DNA of 64,000 nucleotides. Source: Nocardioides marinisabuli (GTDB lineage: Bacteria > Actinomycetota > Actinomycetes > Propionibacteriales > Nocardioidaceae). The notes under the pieces are model-generated. The model was given only the letters and a program-made list of their open reading frames with translations, was not told the DNA's origin and did no database searches. The first letter of the stretch is position 1. Every line of letters starts with the position of its first letter. Made by a program: the position numbers and the translations under genes. Positions 19,257 through 28,392 of this stretch are shown here, piece after piece. The DNA lies in assembly GCF_013466785.1 (NCBI RefSeq), contig NZ_CP059163.1, positions 372,001 through 436,000 of the forward strand, read 5' to 3'.

Positions 19257-19943
19257 TCAGGCCCCGGGTGCGCGGTCGTTGTAGATGCCCGCCGGCACCT
19301 GCCCGGTCAGCTCGCCGATCGCGGTCATCACCTCGTCGGTCAGCTCGCGGCGTGCCCGCCCCAGCGGGACGCCGTCGAAGCGCCCCGCCGCCTGCACCGG
19401 CGCGCCGAAGCGCACGGTGACGCGCACCGGGCGCGGCAGGCTCGTGCCGACCGGCTGGAGCCGCTCGGTGCCCACCAGCCCGACGGGCACGACCGGCACC
19501 CCCGCGGTCAGGGCGAGGTGGGCCACCCCGGTGCGGCCGCGGTAGAGCCGGCCGTCGCGCGAGCGCGATCCCTCGGGGTAGAGGCCGAAGGCCTCGCCGC
19601 GGCCCAGGACCTCGAGCGCGGTGTCGAGGCTGGCGATGGCCGCCCGCGGGTCGTCGCGGTCGACCGGCAGCATCCCGAGGCCCTCGAACCAGGCCCGCTG
19701 CGCGGCGCCGCGCAGCCCGGGGCCGGTGAAGTAGTCGGACTTGGCCAGGAAGACGACCTTGCGCGGCACGACCACCGGGATGACCACCGAGTCGATGAAG
19801 GAGAGGTGGTTGCTGGCCAGCAGCACCCCGCCGGTGGCCGGCACGTGCTCGAGGCCCTCGACGCGCGGGCGCCACAGCGCCCGGGCCGCCGGGGGCACGA
19901 CGGCGTGCAGGGCGCGGTACATCCGGTCGCTGGAGGCAGGCAC
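19257..19943 (-). CDS. 1-acyl-sn-glycerol-3-phosphate acyltransferase family protein
   Basis: A 228-residue PlsC-type acyltransferase for membrane lipid synthesis. The catalytic motif NHLSFID (HX4D) is near residue 46, and the glycerol-phosphate site LYPEGSRSRDG is near 120 with a GRTGVAHLAL segment behind it. VPVVPVGLVG is the fourth conserved block. Length matches the single-domain actinobacterial family. It starts at GTG 19941-19943, because the product MPASSDRMYRAL aligns with homologues beginning shortly before the YRAL-type helix. It is flanked by hairpins on both sides and seems monocistronic. No functional tie to the catabolic genes is evident. Confidence 0.9.
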   Translation of the reverse strand: MPASSDRMYRALHAVVPPAARALWRPRVEGLEHVPATGGVLLASNHLSFIDSVVIPVVVPRKVVFLAKSDYFTGPGLRGAAQRAWFEGLGMLPVDRDDPRAAIASLDTALEVLGRGEAFGLYPEGSRSRDGRLYRGRTGVAHLALTAGVPVVPVGLVGTERLQPVGTSLPRPVRVTVRFGAPVQAAGRFDGVPLGRARRELTDEVMTAIGELTGQVPAGIYNDRAPGA

Positions 19944-19971
19944 GTGGTCAGTGTGCTGGTTACCGACCAGT

Positions 19972-19997
19972 CCACCGATCCGGCGATGCGCCGGTGG
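19972..19997 (-). terminator. Hairpin immediately after the sulfotransferase stop
   Basis: CCACCG (19972-19977) pairs with CGGTGG (19992-19997), with an inner CCGGCG/CGCCGG possibility. It abuts the TAG stop of the sulfotransferase on its transcribed strand. Confidence 0.45.
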
Positions 19998-20957
19998 CTA
20001 CAGCAGGCCGGCCTTGCGCCCCAGCTTCTCGGCGACGTCGCCGGGGGTGAGCTCCCCGGCCAGCAGCCGGCTGGTGGTCCATCCCGAGGTGTCGAGCCCG
20101 GAGGTCTCGCTGAAGGCGCGGTGGTCGTCGGCGAAGCGGTCGAGCAGCACGGCGATGTCGTCGGCGGTGGGCGCGTCGGCCTCGAAGTCGGTCTGCGAGG
20201 CGCTGCGCGCCAGCGGCTCGAACCGCTTCTTGTACGGCGGCAGCCCCAGGCGCGCCACCAGGTCCTCGGCGGTGTCGTGCTGGGCCCTGACCATCTGGTG
20301 GAAGTCGACGAGGTGCACCTGCTCGCGGGGGAAGATCGAGTGCACCCGGGCCAGCTGGGCGCCGTAGAAGCCGCGTGCGACCACGGTGCGGGTGCGCAGC
20401 GACTTGGCGTCCCAGCCGTCGGGGCGGGTGCCGATCCACGACGGGTCGAAGCCGATGCGCACCGACTCGGCGAAGGTGATCCGCTCGTCGGAGGGCAGCC
20501 GGCGCGTCCAGTTCATCACCCAGTGCGAGAAGGCGCGCTCGATCGGGTCGCGGAAGCAGAAGATCAGCGGCACGTCGGGGTTCCAGGAGCGGATCCGCTC
20601 CAGCGCGCCCGGCCAGAAGAGGTACGACGGGGTGGCGTCGACGCCCATCGTGGCCTTCGAGCGCGCCGAGCGCAGCGCGACCTGGTAGTGGCTGAAGTCG
20701 GGACGCTCCCAGTCGAGGGAGTCGTCGTCGAAGAAGTGCCACTCCTTCTGCGGGGCCCGGGTGATGTGCTGGTGGCTGACCAGGACGCGGTAGAGCGTGC
20801 TGGTGGCGGCCTTCTGCACACCACCGAGGACCACCCCGATCGGGACGGTGCCGTGGGGTGCCTCGCCGGTGGGCTGGGCGGCGCTGGGTGCGGTGATCGT
20901 GTGCCTCCTCGCGGTGCGCCCGGGGTGCCTCCCGGACGATGGGCGAGCATACGACAA
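19998..20957 (-). CDS. Sulfotransferase domain protein
   Basis: Up to 319 residues, with the PAPS-binding signature of sulfotransferases: the 5'-phosphosulfate loop GVQKAATSTLYRVL near residue 46 and the 3'-phosphate motif FCFRDPIERAFSHW near 135. WHFFDDD and GVDATPSYLF follow the heparan/glycan sulfotransferase pattern (Sulfotransfer_1/3), so the acceptor may be a carbohydrate or lipid. The first 35 residues are low-complexity and the true start may be an internal codon closer to VPIGVVLGG. It lies between the phosphatase gene and the acyltransferase on the same strand. No PAPS-synthesis genes are in view. Confidence 0.85.
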   Translation of the reverse strand: MSYARPSSGRHPGRTARRHTITAPSAAQPTGEAPHGTVPIGVVLGGVQKAATSTLYRVLVSHQHITRAPQKEWHFFDDDSLDWERPDFSHYQVALRSARSKATMGVDATPSYLFWPGALERIRSWNPDVPLIFCFRDPIERAFSHWVMNWTRRLPSDERITFAESVRIGFDPSWIGTRPDGWDAKSLRTRTVVARGFYGAQLARVHSIFPREQVHLVDFHQMVRAQHDTAEDLVARLGLPPYKKRFEPLARSASQTDFEADAPTADDIAVLLDRFADDHRAFSETSGLDTSGWTTSRLLAGELTPGDVAEKLGRKAGLL

Positions 20958-20987
20958 CCGGGCCCCCGCTGGTCAGCCGCGCGCCGG

Positions 20988-22541
20988 TCAGGTGCGGGCG
21001 CGCAGGGCCAGCAGCACCAGGTCGTCCTCGTGCTGGCCCACCTCGGTGAGCAGGTGGTCGCAGAGGTCCTCGGGATCGCGGTCGCCCCAGCCCTCGAGGG
21101 TCGCGACCAGCCAGGCGAGTCCGTCGGCGAGCGCCGCGTCGCGCCGCTCGACGAGGCCGTCGGTGTAGAGCAGGAGGGTGTCGCCGGGGCGCAGCCGCAG
21201 CCGGTGGTCGGCGCGCCGGGTCTCGGGGTCGAGGCCCAGCAGCAGGTCGGGCACGTCCTCGAGCAGCCGCACCGACCCGTCGGCCTCGACGACCACCGGC
21301 GGCGGGTGCCCGGCGTTGCTCCAGTGCAGCAGCTGGCCGTCGGGCCCGCCGTCCTCGACCACGGCCAGCACCGCGGTGGCGACCTCGTCGACGCCGAGCC
21401 CGGCCATCGCGCGGTCGAGGTCGCTCAGCACGCGGGCGGGCAGCGCCAGGCGGGCGCTGTAGGCGACACCGCGGGTCAGGTTGCGCAGCTGGCCCATCGC
21501 GGCGGCGGCGTGCTGGTCGTGGCCGGCGACGTCGCCGACCATGACGGCGAGCGCCCCGTCGGGCAGCACGTAGGCGTCGTACCAGTCCCCGCCGACCCGG
21601 GCCTTCTCGGCGGCGGGCTGGTAGCGCACCGCGACCTGGAGCGTGGGGCCGTGGGCGGGCCGGGTCAGCAGGCTGCGCTGCAGCGCCTCGGAGAGCCGGC
21701 GGTCGGAGTCGCGGGCGGCCATCAGCTCCAGCGCCTGCTGCAGCGCGCCAGCCAGGGAGCGCAGGAAGTCGACGTAGTCCTCGTCGAGGGCGAGGCGGTC
21801 GCTGAGCCGGACCCGCAGGTGCTGCTGGGGTGCCCGCGGGTCGGGCACCGGCAGGGCGATGCGGGCCACCGTGCCCTCCCCCGGCGCGCCCACGCTCTCG
21901 AGCACGACGGGGTCGGCGACCGCCCCGGGGACCGCCTCGACCTCGCTGAGGTCGCCGGGGTCGGCGCCCAGCACGCGCACCGCCAGGTCGACCAGGCCGG
22001 CGGTGCTCGAGACCCGGGCCAGGCCCTGGTCGAGCCGGGTCAGCACCTGCAGCCGCCGGCGCGCGACGACCTGGCGGGTGGTCTCGGTGACGATGTCGAC
22101 GGCCCCCTCGACGGCACCGTCGGGCCCGCGCACCGGCGAGTAGGAGAAGGTGAAGTAGCACTCCTCGAGGAAGCCCGAGCGCCGCAACGGCACCTCCGCG
22201 TCGACGACCCACGTCGGCGTGGCGTCCTCGACCACCGAGTGCAGCATCGGCCCGATCTGGTCCCACGCCTCGGGGAAGACGTCCCGGGTGGGACGCCCCA
22301 GCGCCGCCGGGTGCTTGTCGGCGATCAGCCCGACGAAGGCCTCGTTGTAGAGCAGCACCTGGTCGGGGCCCCAGAACAGGGCCATCGCGAAGCGGGTCTC
22401 GAGCGCCAGCGCGAGCGTGCTGCGCAGCGCGGGGCTCCAGTCGCGCGGCTCCCCCAGCCCGGTGGCCGCCCAGTCGACGGCGGCGTACGCCGGGTGCAGC
22501 GACCCGGCCAGCCGCCACAGCGGCTCCTCACCCCTGCTCAC
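20988..22541 (-). CDS. PAS-domain PP2C/SpoIIE family protein phosphatase
   Basis: A 517-residue sensor phosphatase. Residues about 25-160 look like a PAS domain (ALFWGPDQVLLYNEAFVGL, then a PAC-like end FSYSPVRGPDGAVEGAVDIV). Residues about 165-290 are a degenerate GAF-like segment, and 300-515 form a SpoIIE/RsbU-type PP2C domain with VGGDWYDAY, VGDVAGHDQHAA, HWSNAGHPPPV, LLLYTDGLVERRD and DDLVLLALR, which keep the metal-binding aspartates. Such proteins dephosphorylate anti-sigma-factor antagonists. The GTG start lies inside the end of the amidase gene (14-base overlap), so it is read through from the molybdenum hydroxylase operon. No partner anti-sigma gene is nearby. Confidence 0.9.
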   Translation of the reverse strand: MSRGEEPLWRLAGSLHPAYAAVDWAATGLGEPRDWSPALRSTLALALETRFAMALFWGPDQVLLYNEAFVGLIADKHPAALGRPTRDVFPEAWDQIGPMLHSVVEDATPTWVVDAEVPLRRSGFLEECYFTFSYSPVRGPDGAVEGAVDIVTETTRQVVARRRLQVLTRLDQGLARVSSTAGLVDLAVRVLGADPGDLSEVEAVPGAVADPVVLESVGAPGEGTVARIALPVPDPRAPQQHLRVRLSDRLALDEDYVDFLRSLAGALQQALELMAARDSDRRLSEALQRSLLTRPAHGPTLQVAVRYQPAAEKARVGGDWYDAYVLPDGALAVMVGDVAGHDQHAAAAMGQLRNLTRGVAYSARLALPARVLSDLDRAMAGLGVDEVATAVLAVVEDGGPDGQLLHWSNAGHPPPVVVEADGSVRLLEDVPDLLLGLDPETRRADHRLRLRPGDTLLLYTDGLVERRDAALADGLAWLVATLEGWGDRDPEDLCDHLLTEVGQHEDDLVLLALRART

Positions 22542-23950
22542 GGGCCGCCTCGAACGCTGCGGCGACCTCGAGCAGGCGCCGGTCGCTGCCGTGCGGGCCG
22601 ACCAGCTGGACGCCGACCGGCAGCCCCTCGGGGGTGCGGCCGGCGGGCACGGCGATCGAGGGGCAGCCGGTGACGGTGACCAGGTAGGCCGAGCGCATCC
22701 AGTCGAGGTAGGAGGCCATCGGGCGCCCGGCGACCTGGGTCGGGTACTCCTGCTCGGCGGGGAAGGGCGCCACCTGGGAGACCGGCAGCACCAGCAGGTC
22801 GTGGTGGGTGAAGAACTGGCGCATCCGCTCGCCGAGCGTCGTGCGCTGGGTGTAGGCGCCGGCCACGTCGGTGCCGGTGAGGGGCGCGCCCGCGCGGATG
22901 TTGTCGGCGAGGCTGGCCTTGAGCTCGCCGGGGTGCTCGGCCAGCAGCGGCCCGAGCTTGGCGTGCAGGTGCCAGGCGCGCAGGGTGCGGAAGGTGTCGT
23001 CGCCCTCGCTGAGGTCGGGGTGGGCGCCGTGCACCCGGGCGCCGTGGCGCGCCATCAGGCGGCCGGCCTGCTCGGTGACGACCGCGACCTCCTCGTCGAC
23101 CGCGAAGGCCCCGCCCAGGTCGAGCGACCAGGCGACCCGCAGCCCGTGCAGGGCCCGGGGCGTCGGCTCGAGCGGGGCGGCGAAGCGGTGCCCGGGCTCG
23201 CCGAGCGCCATCGGGGCACGGGGGTCGGGGCCGGCCAGGACCGAGAGCAGCAGGGCCAGGTCGCCGACGTCGCGGGCCAGCGGGCCGCCGACCGAGGTCG
23301 TCTCCCACTGGTTGTAGAGCGGCCACTCGGGCACCCGGCCGAGGCTGGGGCGCATCCCCACCACGCCGCAGAACGACGCCGGGTTGCGCAGCGAGCCGCC
23401 CATGTCGGAGCCGTCGGCCAGCGGCACCATGCCGCTGGCCAGCGCGGCCCGCCGCCCCGCCGCTCGAGCCACCGGCGCTGCGGCTGGGGTCGTGGGGGTT
23501 GCGGGTGGTGCCGAAGAGCCGGTTGAAGGTGTGCGACCCGGCGGCGAACTCGGGCACGTTGGTGCGCCCGAGCACCACGACACCGGCGCGGCGTACCCGC
23601 TCGACGAGCAGCTCGTCGTGCTGGGGCACGTGGTCGGCGAAGAGCGGGGAGCCGTACGTCGTGGGCCAGCCGGCCACGGCGTGGGTGTCCTTGAAGGCGA
23701 ACGGGAGCCCGTGCAGCGGACCGAGCGGGCCGCCGCGCGCCAGGTGCTCGTCGGCGGCCGCCGCGCCCGCCCGCGCGCGGTCGGCGTCGAGGTTGACGAC
23801 GGCGTTGAGCTCGGGGTTGCGCTCGTCGATGCGGGCCAGGTGCAGCTCGAGCAGCTCGCGCGCCGAGATCCGTCGCGTGCGCACGGCCGCGGCCATCTCG
23901 CGCGCGCTGGAGTGGACGGTCAGGTCACGACCCGGCTGCTGGCTGCTCAC
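22528..23950 (-). pseudogene. Amidase signature enzyme with a single-base frameshift
   Basis: A Ser-Ser-Lys amidase of about 473 residues. The first part (from GTG 23948-23950) has PFAFKDTHAVAGWPTTYGS with the catalytic lysine, GRTNVPEFAAG and the amidase signature RSAGGSSGGAA. The frame then breaks at 23448-23450, where one extra G (GGG for GG) separates it from the continuation ALASGMVPLADGSDMGGSLR, which holds the catalytic serines and runs normally to 22528. Removing that base restores a full-length enzyme. The gene sits 7 bases after the CoxG-like gene in the molybdenum hydroxylase operon and overlaps the phosphatase start. If functional, it would suit hydrolysis of a linear amide or ureide acid from ring cleavage. 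Confidence 0.85.
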
Positions 23951-23957
23951 CCCCGCA

Positions 23958-24602
23958 TCATGGCCGACGCGTCCAGCGGGCACCCGCGAACACCCCCAGG
24001 AGCACCAGCCCGGCACCGGTGGCGACGCCCTGCCAGAAGGCGTTGCCCGCCGCGAACGCGTCCGGGCCGGCACCGGTGGTCGTGTAGACCGTGCCCGGCT
24101 GCTCGCGCTCGGCGGCCCCCGCGACGGCCGGTGCGACCGCGGCCGGGGCGGGCCCGCCGGCCAGGGCGGCGGCGACGTTGCCGAAGAACTCCGCGGCCAT
24201 CCGCCGCGACACCGAGGTCAGCATCCGCTGGCCGACGCCGCCCACCATGCCGCCGACGGTGGCGTCGGCGTCGTAGGTGATGCGGGTGCCCCCCTCGGCG
24301 GGCTCGAAGCGCACCGCGACCCGGGCGTCGACCGTGCCCGGCGCGCCGGCGCCCTGCAGGTGCATGGTCAGCGACTCGTGCTCGACCAGGTCGCCGAGCG
24401 TGCAGGTGCCGTCGTACGTGCCCTTGATCGCGGCCACGCCCGCGGTGACGGTCATGGCGTAGGCGTGCTCCCCCGCGTCGCCGGGCAGCCGCTCGAGCCG
24501 CGAGCAGCCCGGGATGGTGCCCACGAGCACCACCGGGTCGAGCAGGGCGTCCCACACCAGCGCGACGGGTCGCTCCAGCACGTGCTCTCCGCTGATCCTC
24601 AC
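23958..24602 (-). CDS. coxG: CoxG-like SRPBCC membrane protein
   Basis: A 214-residue protein of the carbon monoxide dehydrogenase subunit G family. The SRPBCC (START-like) ligand-binding domain fills residues 1-145: ISGEHVLERPVALVWDALLDP, IPGCSRLE, VTAGVAAIKGTYDG and a C-terminal helix GGVGQRMLTSVSRRMAAEFF. A Pro/Ala linker leads to one membrane segment (AFWQGVATGAGLVLLGVFAG) and a basic tail. CoxG-type proteins attach molybdenum hydroxylases to the membrane and are reported to handle menaquinone for CO dehydrogenase. Its GTG overlaps the large-subunit stop as GTGA. It suggests that the hydroxylase passes electrons to the respiratory chain; the exact acceptor is inference. Confidence 0.88.
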   Translation of the reverse strand: MRISGEHVLERPVALVWDALLDPVVLVGTIPGCSRLERLPGDAGEHAYAMTVTAGVAAIKGTYDGTCTLGDLVEHESLTMHLQGAGAPGTVDARVAVRFEPAEGGTRITYDADATVGGMVGGVGQRMLTSVSRRMAAEFFGNVAAALAGGPAPAAVAPAVAGAAEREQPGTVYTTTGAGPDAFAAGNAFWQGVATGAGLVLLGVFAGARWTRRP

Positions 24603-27010
24603 GAGGTGGGCTCCTGTCGCTGGTCGGTCCGCAGGTGGAAGAGGTCGGAGGGCGACATCGGCATCCGGGTCACCCGGATGCCCTCGGCGTCCTCGATGGC
24701 CGCGGCGAAGACGGCGGCCGACGGGATCACCCCGGCCTCGCCGGCGCCCTTGATCCCGAGCGGGTTGAGCGGGCTCGGCGTCTCCTGGTGGTCGATGTCG
24801 ATGCCGTCGGGCACCTCGGTGACGTAGGGCATCAGGAAGTCCATGAACGAGGCGTTGAGCAGCTGCCCGGACTCGTCGTAGGCCATCCGCTCGAAGAGCG
24901 CCCCGGCGACGCCCTGGGCGACACCGCCGTGGATCTGGCCCTCCACGATCATCGGGTTGACCAGCGTGCCGCAGTCGTGCACGACGGCGTACTTGAGGAT
25001 GGTGACCTCGGCGGTGTCGGGGTCGGTCTCGACGACGACGGCGTGGATGCCGGAGGCGAAGGTGGCCCGCTCGGGGCTGTAGAAGTCCTTGCCCTCCAGG
25101 CCGGGCTCGTCGTCCTCGGCGACCGGCGGCCGGCCGGGGTCGCCGACGGAGAACTGGGTGGCGGCCTTGGAGGCCTCGTCGAAGGCGTAGCGCAGCGGGT
25201 TGGAGAGCACCGCGACCGTGCCCAGGTCGATGGCGGAGCCGGGCGAGCCCTTGACCCGCACGCTCCCCTCGACGATCTCCAGGTCGGCCTCGTCGGCCTC
25301 CAGGGCGTCGGCGGCGATCCGCAGCGCCTTCTCCTTGGTCCGCTTGGCGGCCAGGTGGATCGCCGAGCCGCTCATCACCGCCGCGCGCGAGGCGAAGGTG
25401 CCCACGGCGTACGGCATCCGACGGGTGTCGCCGGTGACCACCTCGACGTCCTCGAAGCGGCAGCCGAGCTCGTCGGCGACGAGCTGGGCGAAGACGGTCT
25501 GGTGGCCCTGGCCCTGGGTGGTCAGGCCGGTGGCGACCTTGACCTTGCCGCTGGTCTCGACGTGCACGTGGGCGCCCTCGTAGGGACCGACGCCGGTGCC
25601 CTCGACGTAGCAGGCCAGGCCGATGCCGACCCGGCGCCCCTCGGCGGCCATCTCGGCGCGGAACGTCTCGAACTCGTCCCACCCCACCAGCGCCTTGGCC
25701 TTCTCGAGCAGCGCCGGGTAGTCGCCGGAGTCGTACTCGAGCTCGCGGCCGTCCTGGAAGACCAGCCCCTGGTCGTAGGGGAACTCGTCGGGCTGGATGA
25801 AGTTGGCCGCGCGCACCTCCGTGCGGTCGCGGCCCAGGTGGGCGGCGATCGCGTCCATGGTGCGCTCCATGGCGTAGCAGCCCTGCGGGCGCCCGGCGCC
25901 GCGGTAGGGCGTGACCATCGTGGTGTTGGTGTAGAGCGACTCGAAGACCACCCGGTAGAGCTGCGGCTTGTAGGGCCCGAGCAGCTGGGTGCTGGTGATG
26001 ATCGGCACGATCAGCCCGTACGGCGTGTAGGCGCCGTGGTCGTGCCAGAACTCCACGTCGAGGGCCAGCAGCCGGCCCTCGTCGTCGAAGCCGACCTCGA
26101 CGTGCTGGAGCTGGCCGCGCTCGTGGGCCGAGGAGACGAAGTGCTCGCGGCGGTCCTCGGTGAACTTCACCACCCGCCCCAGCACGCGGGCGGCCGCCGG
26201 CACCAGCAGCTCCTCGGGCCAGGGGTGGTTGATCTTGACCCCGAAGCCGCCGCCCACGTCGGGGGTGATCACGTCGACCTGGCCCAGGTCGAGGCCCAGT
26301 CTCGCGGCCACCGCGGCGCGCACGCCGGTGGAGGTCTGGGTGGAGGTCCACACCTGGAGGCGGTCGGAGTCGGGGTCCCAGCGCGCGACCGTGCCGCGGC
26401 CCTCCAGCGGGGTGCAGGCCGAGCGCTCGACCTCGAGGTCGAGGGCGAGCCGGTGCGGCGCCGCCTCGAGGGCCGCAGCCATCTGCTCGGCGTCGGCGGT
26501 GCCCTGCTCGAGCCGGGCGCCGACGTTGCCGGGCACGTCGTCGTGCACCAGGCGCTCACCGGCCCGGGCCTGCTCGAGGCCGACCACCGGCTCCAGCACC
26601 TCCCACGTCACCCGGATGCGCGCGACGGCGTCCTCGGCGACGTAGCGGTCGTCGGCCACCACGAACGCGACGGCCTCGCCGACGTGGTTGACCTCGTCGC
26701 GGGCCAGGGCGTGCTGGGTGCGGCCGTGCGTCAGCGCCGGGTGCGGGATCAGCAGCGGCAGCGGCTCGGCCAGCGGGGCCGAGACCCCCGCGAGGTCCTC
26801 GTGGGTCCAGACCAGGTGCACGCCCTCGAGGTCGAGCACCGCGTCGACGTCGATGTCGACGATGCGCGCGTGGGCGTGCGGGCTGCGCAGCACCGCCGCG
26901 TGCAGCGTCTGCGGCCCGACCTGCACGTCGTCGACGAAGCGGCCGGCGCCGGTGAGCAGGCGGCGGTCCTCGGTGCGCTGCACCGGGGCACCGGTCAGCC
27001 GCGTGGTCAC
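24599..27010 (-). CDS. Molybdenum hydroxylase large subunit (xanthine dehydrogenase family)
   Basis: An 803-residue molybdopterin-binding subunit. It begins at a GTG coupled to the Fe-S gene (GTGA), and PVQRTEDRRLLTGAGRFVDDV is the typical first block. PDVGGGFGVKINHPWPEE is the Mo-cofactor glycine loop. TPYRGAGRPQGCYAMER replaces the AYxCSFR loop of true (form I) CO dehydrogenases, so CO oxidation is unlikely. TQGQGHQTVFAQLVADELG and the late IKGAGEAGVIPSAAVF supply the cofactor contact and the catalytic Glu. Gene order is FAD, Fe-S, Mo, coxG (coxMSL-like). Expected chemistry is hydroxylation of an electron-poor ring carbon with water as oxygen source; uracil-to-barbiturate is one candidate. 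Confidence 0.92.
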   Translation of the reverse strand: MTTRLTGAPVQRTEDRRLLTGAGRFVDDVQVGPQTLHAAVLRSPHAHARIVDIDVDAVLDLEGVHLVWTHEDLAGVSAPLAEPLPLLIPHPALTHGRTQHALARDEVNHVGEAVAFVVADDRYVAEDAVARIRVTWEVLEPVVGLEQARAGERLVHDDVPGNVGARLEQGTADAEQMAAALEAAPHRLALDLEVERSACTPLEGRGTVARWDPDSDRLQVWTSTQTSTGVRAAVAARLGLDLGQVDVITPDVGGGFGVKINHPWPEELLVPAAARVLGRVVKFTEDRREHFVSSAHERGQLQHVEVGFDDEGRLLALDVEFWHDHGAYTPYGLIVPIITSTQLLGPYKPQLYRVVFESLYTNTTMVTPYRGAGRPQGCYAMERTMDAIAAHLGRDRTEVRAANFIQPDEFPYDQGLVFQDGRELEYDSGDYPALLEKAKALVGWDEFETFRAEMAAEGRRVGIGLACYVEGTGVGPYEGAHVHVETSGKVKVATGLTTQGQGHQTVFAQLVADELGCRFEDVEVVTGDTRRMPYAVGTFASRAAVMSGSAIHLAAKRTKEKALRIAADALEADEADLEIVEGSVRVKGSPGSAIDLGTVAVLSNPLRYAFDEASKAATQFSVGDPGRPPVAEDDEPGLEGKDFYSPERATFASGIHAVVVETDPDTAEVTILKYAVVHDCGTLVNPMIVEGQIHGGVAQGVAGALFERMAYDESGQLLNASFMDFLMPYVTEVPDGIDIDHQETPSPLNPLGIKGAGEAGVIPSAAVFAAAIEDAEGIRVTRMPMSPSDLFHLRTDQRQEPTS

Positions 27011-27498
27011 GCCTGCTCCCGGCCGAGCTCGGCGGCGCGCTCCACGGCGCGCACGATGTTCTGGTAGCCGGTGCAGCGGCACAGGTTCCCGGCGACCATC
27101 TCCCGGGCCTCCTCGTGGGTCGGGTCGGGGTTCTCGCGCAGCCCGGCGGTGACCGTGGTCAGGAAGCCCGGCGTGCAGAACCCGCACTGCAGGCCGTGGC
27201 ACTGGCGGAACCCCTCCTGCACGGCGCTGAGCGTGCCGTCGGGGCCGGCCAGGCCCTCGACGGTGGTGACCTCGTGGCCGTCGACGGTGACCGCCAGCAG
27301 CAGGCAGGCCCGCACCGGGCGCCCGTCGAGCAGCACGGTGCAGGCGCCGCACACGCCGTGCTCGCAGCCCACGTGGGTGCCGGTCAGCCCGAGGTCGTGG
27401 CGCAGGGCGTCGCTGAGCAGGCGCCGGGCGGGCACCTGCACGTCGTACGTCGTGCCGTTGACCACGAGGTGCACCTCGTGCGGCTCCTCGGCGCTCAT
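27007..27498 (-). CDS. Molybdenum hydroxylase 2Fe-2S subunit
   Basis: A 163-residue small subunit with two [2Fe-2S] clusters. The N-terminal plant-ferredoxin-type cluster has GCEHGVCGACTV with a fourth Cys in RACLLLA (about residues 45-67). The C-terminal four-helix cluster has QCGFCTPGF and LCRCTGYQNIV (about 104-147). Length and spacing are those of CoxS/NdhS. It overlaps the FAD gene by ATGA upstream and the large subunit by GTGA downstream, so the three subunits are translated as a unit. It carries electrons between the molybdopterin and FAD. Confidence 0.95.
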   Translation of the reverse strand: MSAEEPHEVHLVVNGTTYDVQVPARRLLSDALRHDLGLTGTHVGCEHGVCGACTVLLDGRPVRACLLLAVTVDGHEVTTVEGLAGPDGTLSAVQEGFRQCHGLQCGFCTPGFLTTVTAGLRENPDPTHEEAREMVAGNLCRCTGYQNIVRAVERAAELGREQA

Positions 27499-28385
27499 GC
27501 GGCTCCCCCCTGCCCGCGCCGGCGGGCGTGGTCGTCGGCCTCGCGCAGCACCCGGACGGTCAGCACCCGGGCGAGGTGGGCACGGTACTGCTCGGTGGCG
27601 TGGATGTCGCCGGCCGGCGAGAGGGAGGCGAGGGCGAGGTCGGCGGCCGCCGCGAGCCTCGCCTCGTCGGGGTCACCGTCGGGGTCACCGTCGAGGGCGG
27701 GCAGCAGGTCGACGACGGTGGGGGTCTCGTCGACGGCGAGGTAGGCCGCGCGGGCCTCTACGACCCGGCCGGCGGCCCGACGTACGAGGGCTGCGACCCC
27801 GCAGAGCGCGTAGTCGCCCTGCCGGCGCGAGATCTCGGCGAACCCGACCCCCTGGCCGTCGGCGAGCGCGGGGAACCACGCCGAGGTGGCGACCTCGTCG
27901 TGGGCCAGCGAGCTCTCCAGCGGTCCGACGACCAGGTCGGCGCCGGCCACGGTGCGGGTGCCGCGGGCGGAGACCACCTCGACGGTGCCGCCGAGCAGGG
28001 CCAGCACGGCCGGCATCTCGGCGGCGGCGTCGGCGTGCACCAGCGAGCCGACGGTGGTGCCGCGGTTGCGGATCGGGGCGTGCGCGACGTGGCTCAGCGC
28101 CATCCGCAGCAGCGGCTGGACCCGCGCGGCCCCGTCGTGGGCGAGCAGGTCGGCGTGGCGCACCAGCGCGCCCACCCGCACGCCGGCCTCGTCCACCTCG
28201 ACGCCGTCGAGCCCCGGCAGCGCGTTGATGTCGACCAGCGTGCTCGGAGCCGCCAGCCGCATCGACAGCAGCGGCACCAGGCTCTGCCCGCCCGCCAGCA
28301 CCTTGGCGTCGGGGTCGTCCGCCAGTGCCCGACAGGCCTCCTCGAGGCTGGTCGGGCGCAGGTAGCCGACGGGCGCGGGCTTCAC
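27495..28385 (-). CDS. Molybdenum hydroxylase FAD-binding subunit
   Basis: A 296-residue CoxM-type flavoprotein. LAGGQSLVPLLSMRLAAP (about residues 30-47) and TVGSLVHADAAAEMPAVL (about 110-127) are the two FAD-contact motifs (AGGQSL and TxGGS-like). The C-terminal domain has the CO_deh_flav_C pattern (FAEISRRQGDYALCGVAALV). The start follows the permease stop by 7 bases, so the transporter and enzyme are one operon. In this family the FAD subunit passes electrons out of the complex; with CoxG downstream the acceptor may be quinone. A Gly-Asp-Pro-Asp repeat (about residues 230-237) is a small low-complexity insert. Confidence 0.93.
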   Translation of the reverse strand: MKPAPVGYLRPTSLEEACRALADDPDAKVLAGGQSLVPLLSMRLAAPSTLVDINALPGLDGVEVDEAGVRVGALVRHADLLAHDGAARVQPLLRMALSHVAHAPIRNRGTTVGSLVHADAAAEMPAVLALLGGTVEVVSARGTRTVAGADLVVGPLESSLAHDEVATSAWFPALADGQGVGFAEISRRQGDYALCGVAALVRRAAGRVVEARAAYLAVDETPTVVDLLPALDGDPDGDPDEARLAAAADLALASLSPAGDIHATEQYRAHLARVLTVRVLREADDHARRRGQGGAA

Positions 28386-28392
28386 GTCGGGC

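Noticed and set aside
24599..28385. The coxMSL-like operon as a carbon monoxide dehydrogenase
   Set aside because: The large subunit has PYRGAGR in place of the AYxCSFR active-site loop of true CO dehydrogenase, and a nucleobase permease leads the operon.
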